NCBI GenBank assembly: GCA_949358305.1
Contig: OX442315.1
Location: 26,500,427-26,564,426, forward strand
Length of the DNA stretch: 64,000 nt
Direction: 5' to 3'
Source of the DNA: Strigamia acuminata
Taxonomy: Eukaryota > Arthropoda > Chilopoda > Geophilomorpha > Linotaeniidae
The position numbers and the translations under genes were made by a program. Below the pieces are notes generated by a model. The model was given only the letters and a program-made list of their open reading frames with translations, had not been told where the DNA came from and ran no database searches. Shown here in pieces: positions 27,654 through 40,787 of the stretch (position 1 is its first letter; every line of letters starts with the position of its first letter).

Positions 27654-27676
27654 TCTCTCTCTCTCTCTCTCTCTCT
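27654..27676. repeat. (CT)n microsatellite
   Basis: Eleven uninterrupted CT units flanked by pyrimidine-rich DNA. Confidence 0.85.
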
Positions 27677-28089
27677 TCCTCCCTTTCGAATTTCACTCAC
27701 ACCCGACCACCAATCTGGTTTTAGCAAAATCTTTGCAAGAAAAATCTCTTTTCTCTCCATCCCCGCAAAATAGAATTAAATTTCCTATCTCTACTCAAAG
27801 CTAATTCTTGAAAAATCAACCTGGGATAAAAACAAGGCGCGATAATCCACTCATCCGTCGTTTTGACCAGCGATAAATCCACACACCCTTTCTGCACTTT
27901 GCGCTGATAATTTTTTCTTGAATGCAAGCAGAAATATCAGCACAAGGTGCAGAAATGATACGACAGTTTTGATAATAAGATTGAGAATTAAATGACAATT
28001 ACAATACGCGATTTCGACGATGCCGGTCATATTCAGTGCTTTTTTTACAACAACATCAGTTGACAAGCATTCAGTCTAATAAGATTGAG

Positions 28090-28398
28090 TTATTCTTCCT
28101 CCCACACCACACTGTTTACTTTATAAGTCTCATCAAGTCTATAGGGTCCCTTAAAAAAGTTGAACCTATGTTTGCCCTTGTTGGGTACTCGGTTATTGCT
28201 ATTTGTCCCGATGGTTAGATCAACATGCAAAAGGTCACTAATCCCACGCCACTCCCTTGTTGAGTCCTCAACTGCAATCAAATTCTTCGCACGTGTGTTG
28301 TTGCCATCTGCATACGGCCTCAGGGTTGCTAACCTCCAAATTGAAGAATTGACTTTCTTCTTTTGGTTACTGTGTAGAAGACAGTGCTGTTTGAAATG
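28090..28398 (-). other. Candidate coding exon or fragment, minus strand
   Basis: After an acceptor-like TGATTTTAG the minus strand is open for 102 codons to a stop at 28,090. The translation has a balanced composition with ordinary globular-protein character (for example IWRLATLRPYADGNN near its start and GPYRLDETYKV near its end), unlike the low-complexity frames around it. Possible internal donors lie near its end (GTAAAC). I do not recognise a family. It could be an orphan exon, a decayed transposon or retrogene piece, or chance in a GC-richer patch. No partner exon was found. Confidence 0.25.
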
Positions 28399-31300
28399 CT
28401 AAAATCATTCAATAGCGAAGAGGAAAACTCTTTCTTTTTTCATTCTTTTTTTCTGCTGACATCTTGTTACTAGAAAGTAACGTATTTGTTGAACTGTGGG
28501 GAAATGGAGTCGTTTCCATGCTAAGGTGAACAAACATTTTAACTTTCTCCGACTGTTCGCTTTTGCCTTCTTTTTACATAAATTATAGGGGTAAGAAAAA
28601 AGGGTGCCGTGTGCACACGGGCGAAAATCATCGAATTATTCAAATTTCAATGACCCTTTTTTCAAATAACAGCTTTCCAAAAAATCCATATCCGAATAAA
28701 AAAAAAAAACAGTTCTGACTCAATCTCATTGGCTTAAGCCTCGAATTAATTCAGTTGGCAATAATAAATGTTTAGCGCATTTTGAAAATTCACAAAATTA
28801 TATTTTACTCGTGAAAGTATCCCGAAAGATCAACATTTAGTTTCAAAATAATGTTGTTACAATATTGCAGACAAGCTAAGCTATTAACACATAATTTATT
28901 AACACAATTTTTGGTATTAAAACGACACTATCTCACTAAGTTTCACACTTAAAATATGGTTTCTACTAAATTACTTAACTGTGTGTCAGTTTCATCACTA
29001 ATATCTTTTAAGTAATGGATTCACGGTTAATCTTAACCATGTATAAAAACACCTAACATTTATTTATAACCTTTAAATCTGTTTTTATAACTCGCTCACG
29101 TTCTTTTGATTGAAAAAGCTCAAAAAAACCAACAATTTCTCAAAAAAACACCACAGCGACTACATAATTATATGTTTACTCGTTTTTATAACTAAACAAA
29201 CTTAAAAAACAAACTAAACTACATTTTTTTCTAACCTAATCCTCCAAAACAAAATTTCCCGGGTCAAAATCATTGTAAATTAAGTCTGAGCTACTACTTT
29301 CTAGATGAAACTAATTTAAACTTAAAAATTCTAAACGCAGCCTGCACATTCCCATCAATTCTACATGTTTTTTTTTCTCTTCCCCTTTCTGTCACGTCAA
29401 CCAATTCCAGCAAAGGTTGATGGTGTTTTCTCTCTTGATGCACCACTCCAATTGATTTGTCTGTTTGAGCTTAACCCTGAGCGTACGCACGCGCAGACGC
29501 TTTCCACTTTCTCTTCTCCATCGCTTTCCATTCTCTTCCGTCTCTCGCAAACCTATCAGAATCAGGAGACGGGAACTCATTCTGCCAGCCAACGACCAAG
29601 ATAACGTGATCACTTTGGACTCGGGTGTCTGAAGGGTGATGCGTATAAGCAATTCAAGACGCTATCTATTTGAGAAAGCATTTCGCAGAGACTTATCAAA
29701 CGCCAAACCTTTTTCTTTAACACACTCAATTCCCAATGATTTTCATAAAACCCTTCGTTTTTATTACCACACTTTTACCAATCGCCTTTTTTTCCCCTCT
29801 CTCACACTCTCTCAGAAATATTTTCAACCCGAGTTTAATTTCAAGTAACTTTAGTTTAATATCTTTTCCCAATTCAAAGGCGAAATGGAACGTTTAATCA
29901 AATGTCCAAAAAAAAATACTATTAATATTAATTCGAGCATGTCGAAACTGTCTTAAAAACTAGGCATTTGCTCAGTTAAGTCATCATGTGTTGCTTTAAG
30001 ATGAAATTAAATGACAGAAATCATTGATAATCAAATTTCTGAAGTGGTAACGAATAAATGAGTAAATTAATACAATTCAAATCTCAATCTGTGAACGGTC
30101 AGAAATGCAGTCAATATTTATGACTGCCCGCTTCATTAATCACAAATTTAAATTACTGTCTAATTACTTGTAAATTGTTTTAATGAAAAACTTAAAGCAG
30201 TAAAATGCACCGCGAACCCAGAATGAAAAAAAATGTCAATTTTAAATGTCTAGAGGGTTTAATGCTACAAGATATCAGTTACTCGCGTGTGTTGACGAGT
30301 CCAAAGTATAAAAATACTAAAATTTTAATCTATAGGAACTAACTTGTGCTTTTTAATAAATCATACATTAGCATCTTCTTTCTTAAATCGATGCAACGTT
30401 TAAAGCACAATTTAGCCACATCTGAACACTTTCACTCTTGGACCAGCATCGGATGCCGACTCCATGTTAAACCAATGGGAAAAAAATCCTTAGGGTATAA
30501 AAAGCGAAAGAAAATGCTCTCCACTGCAATTTTTAAATGTCAAATGACATTTTAGACACAACTAAAATGTTTAACATAAAAAACATATATCTCAATGCGC
30601 ACTTTCTTTGTGATAATAATAAAGTGATTTTCGTGACATTAATGGCGCCCTAAACTACAGACGATCAATCAAAACCATAGGCCTTTCGATCAACCGATCA
30701 TCTTCAGTGGTCAAACGAAAATGTTTAACGTTTGTATAATATATTTCTACGTTCCATTTTATCGATGCGAATCCATAGTTTTAATGGTTAATATAAAATG
30801 GCAGCGGAACGATATCCAAATGCTTATTTTATATGACAATTAAATTGTAAACACAGCAAACGATGGCTGCCAACGAGGATTTCATAGAAGAAAACATTTT
30901 AAATTGAATCACACTTCAAGTCTGCACTCGTCCTCATTATTCGTGGCATGTGTTGTGTACTCATCTTTAGGTTTTTAAGTCAAGAGAAAAGTGCAGAGAG
31001 AAAGTAAAAGTATCTTCACTATTCATTAGCTTGTCTCATTATCCAGTTGTTTATGCATCGTCAGTTTAATAGGTTTTCTTCTTGGCTTGCTTCCTTTTCT
31101 CTTTCACAAAGCCATTTTCTCAGCTTTTTATGTTTCTGTCTCATGTCCATTTTGAATGGAGAAAGGAGAAAGGAGAAAAGAATGGGGCGGGGGTTCGTTT
31201 TGCATCATGCGAGTGAGTTCTGCTTCATATTGTCTCGTGCACACTCACCTAAGCAATTCACAGTCGGAATAAAAATTCGACTGCTGATTGCAATCTGTCG

Positions 31301-34300
31301 TTAGCTGAGTGAAATTGGGCATTTTGATGGATGGCATCCTACTGTGCAGGCTTCATTAGCCATCCGAAGCACCAACCACTATCGTTCTAAAACCTTCTTT
31401 CTCCGTTTTTTTTTTCCTCAACCATTTTCCATTTCCTCCAAACACAGTCTCGAAAATCTTCCTCAATTTTTTTTTAAACTTTTCCCAATTATAATTTCTT
31501 TTACATTTAAAAAAAAAAAACTTTATCGTTTAATACAAGCCCCACACTTTCCTTAAACCATTTCCCCCCATATATATATCTGCATACACTGTAATAACTG
31601 AATTTGAAAATGCTACGTTTAATGTCAGGTGTACTTTAACTACATTTTTTTAACAACTTTTTCTTTCGATTGGAATATGAACTCGGCGATTAATACCGAT
31701 AAACTAAAAAAAAAAAAAAAAAATGATTTCTTTTTACTTTCTAATTCACCCTAATTTAAAAGCAATTATTTTTAATTACCTACTCCATTTTCTAAAAGGA
31801 TTTTTTCCCTACTCAGCTACTTATTACCGCATCTAATTATAATAATTACTGGATATCTTATCATCCAAATCTACGCAGTCGTAAAATTTACACTCAAAAC
31901 ACCAAAATATATTCACAACAAACATCCATCATATTTGGGTTAGCAGGGAATTTACGAGTTTGAGGGTAGGAAGCAATTGGCGCAAAGAGGGGGAGAGAAA
32001 GGTGAAAAGAACTCTTTTTGCATACCTCATATCCACATCCAGCGAAAGTCGAGGCCCATATCTTGCTTCTCCTTTTGCCTTCAAGTGCAGAATGCCATTT
32101 AGACGCTCAGTCAGCAGGAGATTTTCTTCATTTGCGACTGCCAAGACGAGGAATCCGCCGAGTGGCTACCTGTATGTAGATGAGATTAGTTCAAGCCATT
32201 AATATTCCTTTTTTTGCTGCGGAGGAAAAGGGTTGAACACAAGAGGGATAGGTAGGGGTAAAGAGGGGAGAGGCCATGTTGTGTTGCAAAACAAAAGCTG
32301 CGCATATACACACAACCGCCATTCCCAGGAGTGCAAACTTAGAGGACATTTCATTTGATAAAATCCTTACTCGCAATTAATTAAAAGGAATGGCCAAATT
32401 GTGGAATCGTGTGTATACATAGGCTGCGACTCAGAGTTTGATATCGAGGCGCCTGCACCTGCACTCACCTGTTAGCTGCATTCCATCACTTTGTAGGAAT
32501 CAAGTTATGGGCTTCCAGAAGGCAAGCAACAAATCCAAGTGAGTTTTAAGTGCACGCTTTCGAGTTATGATGCAAACTCCTTTAACTACTCTCATCCATC
32601 CACCACCCAGCCGCAAGCAGCATCATAAGACTAGCTCCTCCTCCATCGTCTTTTCCCTCCGTCATCACCCCCCACATACTACACACACACATCCCTGTGT
32701 CTCTCTTCTCTAAATTGGAGGAACTAGAGCATGGGAGTCCCTGCACAAAGTTACTGTGCTCGTCTATTCAAACAAGTCTTCAGGTTGTTGTGTCCTACTC
32801 TACACGCTCTCTATCGGCTTCAAAGAGTTAGAAAATAAGCAGCTGAGGCGAGAGAGCAAATGATTAATGAGTTTTGTTACTTGACTGAGAAATACAGCAA
32901 TCGGCCCTGCAGCTGTGCATGCATGACCAAAAAAATAATAGGAAAAAAATGCATTTCTTTTTTTTTTATTTTGCCTCCTCTCTCGCTCTCGGTCGAGATA
33001 ACCCAGCCTGAGATCAGGGAACATCATCTTTTTTTTCTGTTCTGCAATTTTCGTCGTAAACTGAAAAACTAAATTGAATGATGGTTTTCTTTCGCATTTT
33101 TTTTTTTTTTTAGAATTATTTTTATTTTGTTTTTGTTTTTTTTTAATTTAAATTTATCCATTTTCACTTCGTGATTAGTATGGGCTCATGTTTACACTTG
33201 CCCTAGCTTAGGGAAAATTGGAGTTGCTATTGGTGGATGAAAAAAAAATCATTTGCGCATGTGCAACGTCAGAATTTTGGATGAGAGAAAGAAAAAGCGG
33301 TGAGGGAATTTAAAAAAAACTGTATGCAGTTGATTTATGAAGAGAAAAGACAAGTAAAATAGTTAAGTCCATAAAGAACAAGAAAAGGAGAATCATAATA
33401 ATGAAAAAAAAAAATTAAAAAAAGGAAGAAAGAAATAAGACAGAGGTAGCAATGGAAAGGGAATAGAGTCTTCAATTAATTTTCACATGTGATATTGCAC
33501 TTTCGCCTTCTTTTCAGCCCATTATCACTAATTGCAGCAAGTAACATACTCCTAATGAATAAAAATCATTCAATCACTGCGGAATGACAGCGTTTTACAA
33601 TTTCGTCTCGTTTTGTCATTTGAGATTTAATAACTAAGGTTGATTTCGATATGTACATGTTTTTTTTTCCTTCTTTCTTTGAAATCTAATTCCAGAAATT
33701 CAAAAGAAAAGAAGAAAATAAAAGGAACCGTTTTCATCAAACTGACTGCATTTCCATTTCTTCAATAAAATTGATCAATTCCTCAAATTGCAATTCCGTA
33801 CATTTGGGATTCCATTTCGAGCTTGTCACGAGACCTCTCGTTTGATACAAAATTTAAATGAAATGAAATAATTATACACAATACATTTTTACATAAATAA
33901 TTCCCTTTTTTTTAAAAACGTTAGAAAACAAAACCATAAAGTCAATAAATTTAACCTCTGCAATGCAGATCCGACTTATCAAACCCGAAATTCTTTTTTT
34001 ATTTTAATTTTTAATTTTTTTTTTCTCTCCCATATCTGCTTGCCTATTTTCCAATTGCAAATGACATTCCAATTATTATCCCTCGCTCGCTGCCTATATT
34101 TACTTCAATTTCCTACATTTCAACTTCCAATACGCCTACCCCCTTATGCAAACGAAGAAAAAGGAAATAAAAACGCGAAAGGCAATCAAGAACAGAAGGG
34201 AATTATACAAAAGAAGAATGGCGCCAACTGGATAGAGCTGAAGTAAAAAAAAAAAAAAAAGAGAAAAATAATTATTTTTCTACAACAAAACCACATTTCC

Positions 34301-37300
34301 GTCTTTCAATTCCTCAGAGGTATTACCTTAGAATATCGTCATGTAGCTTAAGACCTTCTACTTAAATCTTGTTTGGTTCACTCGGATTTTTTTTCTCTCT
34401 ACTTTCCCGTCTCTCTTGTTGCTCTCTCAAAAGGCCTGCGTACAGCAAGGCCTAATTTGTTTCATTAAGAACCGAAATCGAAGACAAAAAGAAAAGGGGG
34501 AGAAGAAAAAAAAAGAAAAAACAAGAAAAAAGAATTCCGCCACCCCACACTGAACAGACCTAATCTGAAAAGCTTTGGTGTGCTCGTTCCGCAAAAGGTT
34601 TTATTTTTCCTAATTCTAATTCCAACCTGTTAAATAGTTAGATGCACTTTCTCTTTGGTGTCTTCTCTCACTCTAGAAACGAGAAACCCTTTGCAGCAGT
34701 CTCGCCAGCAGAATATGGACCATTAACCGAGCAATTGAATTAAGTCGGCAAGCAAATTGTTTAATAACCAGTTAATATAGGGAAAAATTGTCTGGCGCCC
34801 ATCTAATAAATACCCAAGTCTCTGACAGATGAAAAATCTTTTGCATTTTATTAGACCCTTTAAATTCTCTTTCCAATTTTCTCTTTCACTCGTAATTAAT
34901 TTTTCACATTTATAATTTTAATAGTTTTTCAATAAATTTTTAAAGCTGAAATACTGGGGGAAAAAACCTAAGGAAACGAATAGATATAAAAATATATATA
35001 CAATATATAAAATGAATTAACTTTTTTTTTTAAAAAATGTGTTAGAGTGGGAGAAAATAAGGAAAAGGGAAAGTTTATGTGCTGTAAAATAAAAAATTCC
35101 ATGGGGTAAGTTATATTTGTCATAAATTTCCCAAGTTTCCGCTTCTGGGAAATTAAAATATCCATTGTCCAAAGCAAAATATAAAAGAATAAAAGAATTT
35201 TTTTTTTAAAAACACAGAAAGAGAGCGAAAGAAATAAAGATTTCACGGTGAACAACTGCTCGCAATAGTACAGTGCAACGTATATATGTGCACTGTGCAC
35301 TGCAGTTAAGCCTAAACCAAGTGTGCAATTCATGAGAGCCATTTTAACTCTTTCAGGGCCTTTCGTGCTCAAGTGTGAGGGTGTAAGACCCTTTACATTC
35401 CCCCATTGAGTTCTTTAAAGATGCCTCCACAAGATGAGATGTAAAAATTATTTCCATATAAGGATAAATTTAATTTTTCCAGCAAACCATCAAAAATTAA
35501 TATCCACAATTTCATTCAGGTTTTATCGCAAATCATCTCACTCGATGATTAGAAGCCAGAGGTAGAGAAAGAAAAACGATATAAAACAGGTGAAACATGG
35601 AATGAAGTGTAAAATTCCCACCTGCATAACTAAATAAATAGTTGTAGTGCCCCCAAAAAAAAAAGAAAATACTAATAATATAAAAAAGGGACAAAAGTTA
35701 TTTGTTCTTATCACTTAATTCGTTGATATTAAAGGAAAATGTCGTGCACCAGTGCTAATAATGTTCATTGATCCATACACATTGCTGTCAAGGCAAATCC
35801 TATAAACATCTCATGTTGTTGGACATTTATCACGTGTTATTGCCCATATACCTCTCGAAGCACTTGGCTTCGTTTACAATGCATGCCTTTGGCAACTGCA
35901 AATCTAACAAACACAGCGTCATTTGAAGATTTCACTCTATGATATTGGATTGTAAACCAATTGCTTTGCTTAAGTCACGCACATACTTTTTTTACATCAG
36001 TTTCTATTTATATTCCCTCAATTACCAACAACTCATCACTTTTTATTGTACTTTACTCGAAATTCCACTCTTAAAAAGAAGGGTTTTTATTTATTTACAA
36101 CTCATATCTAAATTATCTCAAACCATTCCAACAATCTTTCCCATCCCTACCCCTTTTTTTCTTTTATTTTATATTAGCCATTCGAAGCACGCACTTCCAC
36201 TAAACAGAAATTTTCACAAATTCTTTTGACAGCATATCTATTTTTCATAAATTTTTCCAGTTACAAATGGACTGTGTTTTGATGGAAACGGCTTCATGTG
36301 TATATTGAAATGTTTATACATACATATATATTTAAATATTTGATTTATCCCGAGCTAAATCGCACTAGTTGTTGTTTATTTATCACGTTTGTCTTTTCCC
36401 GTTCGAAAAAAATAAATAAAAATTAAATTCCCATTTTCGGAATTTGACATGTCTTACACCCATCTTATTAGCGCAATTTAAAAAAAAATTCAACAAATTC
36501 AGAGACGATTAAAAAAAAGTAATTATTCACATGAACAAATGCACGACACGCTCATTAATCAATCCATTAAAACCGTAGTTAAGAATTTAATGACGAAACA
36601 TTAATATAAGCTGCCACGCCAAACATGTACTTATAAATGCATAAAATAAAATTAACCTATGTAACATTCATTTCCTGGAAATGATAGAACCGGTAATTTC
36701 TTTTTTCGTGGTTTCGTTTAAAATTTCGCTTTGCGCGAGCATACACGACCAAATTAAGCAACAATTAAAGCATTCTTCGCACCAACCAATTAAGGTCAGA
36801 AATTGCGATTCGTGTGTGGGCAAGTATCTGTAAACTTATTAAGCCTTTCCCAACCGACTCATCCAAAAAAAATGTAGAGTGCTCTCCGCGGTGCAATGAG
36901 TGTGAATGGAGTAAGAGCGGGCTTGAATTAAAGAAGCAAAAAAAAAGAAATTAGAAAAAGCAGGGAGGGGTGTCCAACTTCAAAGTGAGCCCAAGGCCCT
37001 GGGAGAGGAAGCATCTTTTAAAAGGAGCAAAGAGATTGGGGCGGGGTAAATGCAAGTACATTTTCTTCTTAAATTGCAAAATTAATTAACTGATTAGGTG
37101 CATATGTTTTTATAATTAGTCAATCTCCATTCCGAGACACAAAAATCGTCTAATAAAATATATATATAACTTAGAGCGCGTACATAAATTCACAATTTAA
37201 ACTTCTCAGCACGCAGAAAGGAAAGATAAACAAGAGAAGAAAAGAAAGAAAGAAAATTACAGCTTAAATAATAAGCTTACTTTTTTCTTCCCTACTATCC

Positions 37301-37600
37301 ACGTTAATATTTCATTTCCCAACATTGTGCACTCTATTTCGTAGCTTTGATCACTCTACTTCCTTCTTTGCTCACTATTTGTTCGAAGTCATTAATTAGT
37401 AAGAACCAACACAACCCGATCCTCAAAACCTCTTTCAAAAAACCGTTCTACATCCATCTATTCACAGACAAAACATTAAAAAAAAAAAAAAATTTAAAAG
37501 AAAGAAGAAGAAAAAACAGCACATACACCTTTTGTTTTTTCTCATTTTTTTCTCCATCCTCTACCCTACCACACCCTTCTTTCACATGACTATGCTTCAA
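28399..37600. other. Non-coding AT-rich DNA
   Basis: No complete gene is recognised. GC-richer patches lie near 29,460-29,600, 31,020-31,370, 32,000-32,820, 34,400-34,760 and 36,760-37,050. Homopolymers include A18 (31,706-31,723) and A16 (34,245-34,260). A good minus-strand donor follows 32,469 (CTAACAG then GTGAGTGC) and another follows 31,249. A small inverted repeat of ACAGTGCA/TGCACTGT lies at 35,270-35,296. Long minus-strand frames here (for example 34,968-35,372) are low-complexity and were not accepted. Confidence 0.55.
31249..31322 (-). other. Candidate first coding exon, minus strand
   Basis: An ATG in good context (TCAAAATGCC) opens 24 full codons (MPNFTQLTTDCNQQSNFY and so on, polar, with possible N-glycosylation sites), followed by the strong donor GTGAGTGTG. 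No downstream exon could be linked. It is a signal-based candidate only. Confidence 0.2.
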
Positions 37601-40600
37601 CCTTTTCCCTTAACCCTTTCCTTTCTCGGCACCAGTTGTTGTGCCCACTGACAGACTGGAAGATGGAGGGGACGCAAACTTTCTGTGGGTGCCCCTACAG
37701 CATCTCGGGATCCGGTTCGAGATCGGAACCCCTCTGCTGTTGCTCAACAAAAGCATCCAGGCGCTGGCAGTGTAACCCTTTCTCTTGGTTTCAACCCTTC
37801 CAGCACGACAAACAAAGAGCTCTCGGGCCCATCTGCGAAGTCTTCTACCCCACCCAGTAAACCCCACGCTAGGGCTGGAAGGGTTGAGGACGAGCGACGT
37901 TTTGTATCCCCGCGGGTACCTGACGAGAAAGGGGAAGATCAAGACCGGATGAACGAGAGAGCAAAGGGTTGTGTTGCCGACTCTTTTTTTTATTATCATT
38001 AAAAAGATGGGGCTTGCTTGTTGTGGGGCGAGGAAAACCGTTTGAAGTTCCAACAACAAAACAAGGTAAACAAGAAAAGAAAAAAAATTATATTAATTAT
38101 ATAGTAATTAATATTAAAATTTAAATTAAATTAAAAATAACTTAATAGAAATGAGAGAAGAAAAAAAAATAACATCAATAGTGAAATGAAAGGGTTGAGC
38201 TTTTCACACAATGACCTTTCATTAGCATTAGGGAACCATCAATTAAAACTGGAAAATGAAAGGGTTGCAACCAGACGGTTATTTCAAAGGGCCGAATATA
38301 AAGCTGGCAGTCTTTGAAAAAACTAATTTCACCACCAACATTAAATTTTGAAAATCCAAAAAACAACAAAACAACCAAAAATAAAAAAAATCCCATCAAA
38401 GTCGCAGCAAAAACCAAAATAATCGATAAACGCACTAAAATAAAATAAAATAAGTCGACAATCAGAATATGACGAGTTTTCGACTCGTCGGATGGCGCCA
38501 AAAGACTCTCGTCTCGGCCAAAGACCCCCAACCTCCATGACGAGGGAGGGAGTAAAATTGTTCATTTGGCCTAGTTTCGCTATCTAGAAAGAAGTTGGCA
38601 CTGACTTGTGAGTATAGGAAGGGCGAGCCATGCTTAATGAACAATTAGACCGTTTATATTTCCTTGACAGGAAATTTTTTTTCTCCTTTTCTTTCTTTCT
38701 TTCTTCCACTTCCCTTCTTCCCTTCTTCCCTCCACCATCCGCATTTCTTATCCCTCCCCCGCTACAGTGACTGCTGACCCCTTTTTAACAATGTGACTCC
38801 TTTACCACCACTTCTTACCCCACCAAAAGGCACCTTAGCTAAATAATACCCCTCTTCAAGTTGCTTGTCTGAGTTGCTGCTCCCCACCCGCTCCGTATTT
38901 CTCTAGACGGTAGGGGCCCATCTCTAAGGACGTTCACCCCCTTTAAGTCGGGGACCATCCATTATCAAACTTCTTCGGGAGGTGGGGTGGGGGAGATATC
39001 GCATTATTACGATTGGTTTCACACACAGGTGAGTAGGAAGAGAGTTGCTTGAGCATTTGCCTGCTGTTGCAACTTGTCAAGAGAGAAAAGAAGTGGCTCT
39101 TCATCTTTGACGTCATCGACTTGTTGACTGTTTTAAAACCGAGCCATTCACAATTGAAATTTGCTTGATGGATGATGGTGGGGTTAGATTCAATATCTTC
39201 CGCCCCGAGTAGAAGTAGGCCAATGTACTCGCTGCTATGTGCCAATGTGGGGGATGAATGACAGTGCGTTTGTCTTCTGAGGGGGAGGTTCGAGAAGAGG
39301 GTAACTTCTGGGTGAGGTGAGTATAGAAACACAGACAAAATACATACACATAAAAAAGCTGAGGATATAGGTCACTGTGTGTGGGTGTGTACTGTTATGT
39401 GTGCACCTATGTGCAAATAAAAGCCTACAAAGGAAGACTAGAAAATCAAATTATTATTTTTTTTAGCTAGAAAACTTTTATAATTAAACTTTTCTAAGAT
39501 AATGGAAATTAATCAGAATTTTTAATTAAATCTCTGCATAGCAAATCTGTATTTGCAAACACACCGAAGGGTGTATTGTTTTGATATAAGAATTTTCAAC
39601 AATTTTGGGTTGAGGGAGGAAGGAATAAATTCCTAGCTTTTCTAAAAATGAAATTTCTTAAATGTAAAAGAAAGAAGCAAAAAAAAAACACCGAAACAAA
39701 TCAAAAACACTAAGATTTAGCTGGGGTTTGATTACAATTGCATGACACTTGATCGTAACATCTAGCGTCGTAAAATAAAAAATCTCTATTGATTTTTCTT
39801 AATTATAAAGAGAAATATACGCCTTCATTTCATACCACATTTCGATATTCCGAGTATCGGCATGAGCCAAACCCCAGCAAAAACACGCATTAAATAAAAT
39901 CAATAGCTTAATTTATGTAAATGTTATGTTAATTAATAATATAAATTAGCGATTAAAACAATTTACCTTGATATATATATTTTTTTCTTTTTCAAAATTG
40001 AAATTGAAATCATTTCAATCGATGACTGCAGCATTTCTTCAGCTTGGCACCACCAAACTGTGCTCTCTCTCTCTCTTGGCACTCACGACAATTGTAGTCT
40101 GATGCATTAAGAGAAAGAGGGTCACTAATTGGTAGACCTCCCCTCTTCCGCTGTTTAGTCGACTAATCGAAGTGGTAAAGGAACTTTAATTCAATTACGT
40201 CAAATTCAGTGCCATCCTAATAAGACTCATAATATTTTCAGCATATGCCTTGCCATGCCACCCCTCATCCACCATTGCGTGCCGATAATAATACGTGTCT
40301 CGTATAAAGGACATTCTTCATCCAAGCTGGTTCAACCTACACAATCACATCTTTGCCTTCTTAACGGTGCAGATAATGTATAATTAACGTCACGAAAAGG
40401 ACCTTAGAATTACCCGTTAATGCATGTACCTAAAAAAAGCAAAAAAAAATCTGTTAGCAACCTGGTTTCTGCAGATATTATACATATTTTTACACGTGGC
40501 CGCGCCCAATTTTCTTATTTCAGCAAAAAATGACTCGACACAATAATATTAGGCTTATCACGCTCACGAAGAAGGCGGCTGATAGTCCGACCATTAACTT

Positions 40601-40752
40601 ATAATTGAATAAGGAACCAGGAGTTGAATTTGATTAAAGAATGAAAACGGTTCGTATTTTAATTAAATTTGATGATGGCCCACCCTCTGTACTCTCACTG
40701 CCCTTTTCACTGTTTTATATTCTCGCAAACTTCTTACACTCGCCGCCAGGAA

Positions 40753-40787
40753 TCCTCTCTCTCTCTCTTTTTCTCTCTCTCTCTCTC
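40753..40787. repeat. Interrupted (CT)n microsatellite
   Basis: Two CT runs are separated by a TTTTT interruption. Confidence 0.85.

Larger units (their letters stand above)
25180..28089. other. Non-coding DNA with GC-rich patches and repeats
   Basis: No gene is recognised. A TG/CT-rich repeat lies at 26,072-26,113. GC-richer patches are at 26,820-27,180 and 27,320-27,600, the latter next to a CTCF-like motif (27,313-27,330). A CT run is at 27,654-27,676. A 40-bp module at about 26,893-26,930 resembles one at about 20,795-20,829. Confidence 0.55.

Noticed and set aside
32191-32349. Short minus-strand frame with a signal-peptide-like start (MSSKFALLGMAVVCICAAFV)
   Set aside because: It stops after about 52 codons with no mature peptide, cleavage site or conserved cysteines. 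Chance is more likely.
34968-35372. 134-codon minus-strand frame
   Set aside because: Low-complexity Phe/Tyr/Leu/Ser translation typical of T-rich DNA; no domain.
37706-37725. GGTTCGAGAT resembling a tRNA B box
   Set aside because: The B-box 3' part does not match, and no A box or cloverleaf can be drawn.
38175-38531. 118-codon minus-strand frame with a membrane-like stretch
   Set aside because: The hydrophobic part comes from A/T-rich DNA read as Phe/Leu/Ile codons. No homologous feature, no splice context.
39179-39199. DIESNPT preceded by GLLLLGAE, resembling the 2A-like motif of non-LTR retrotransposons
   Set aside because: The essential terminal Gly-Pro is absent, spacing differs, and no reverse transcriptase or endonuclease fragments lie nearby.
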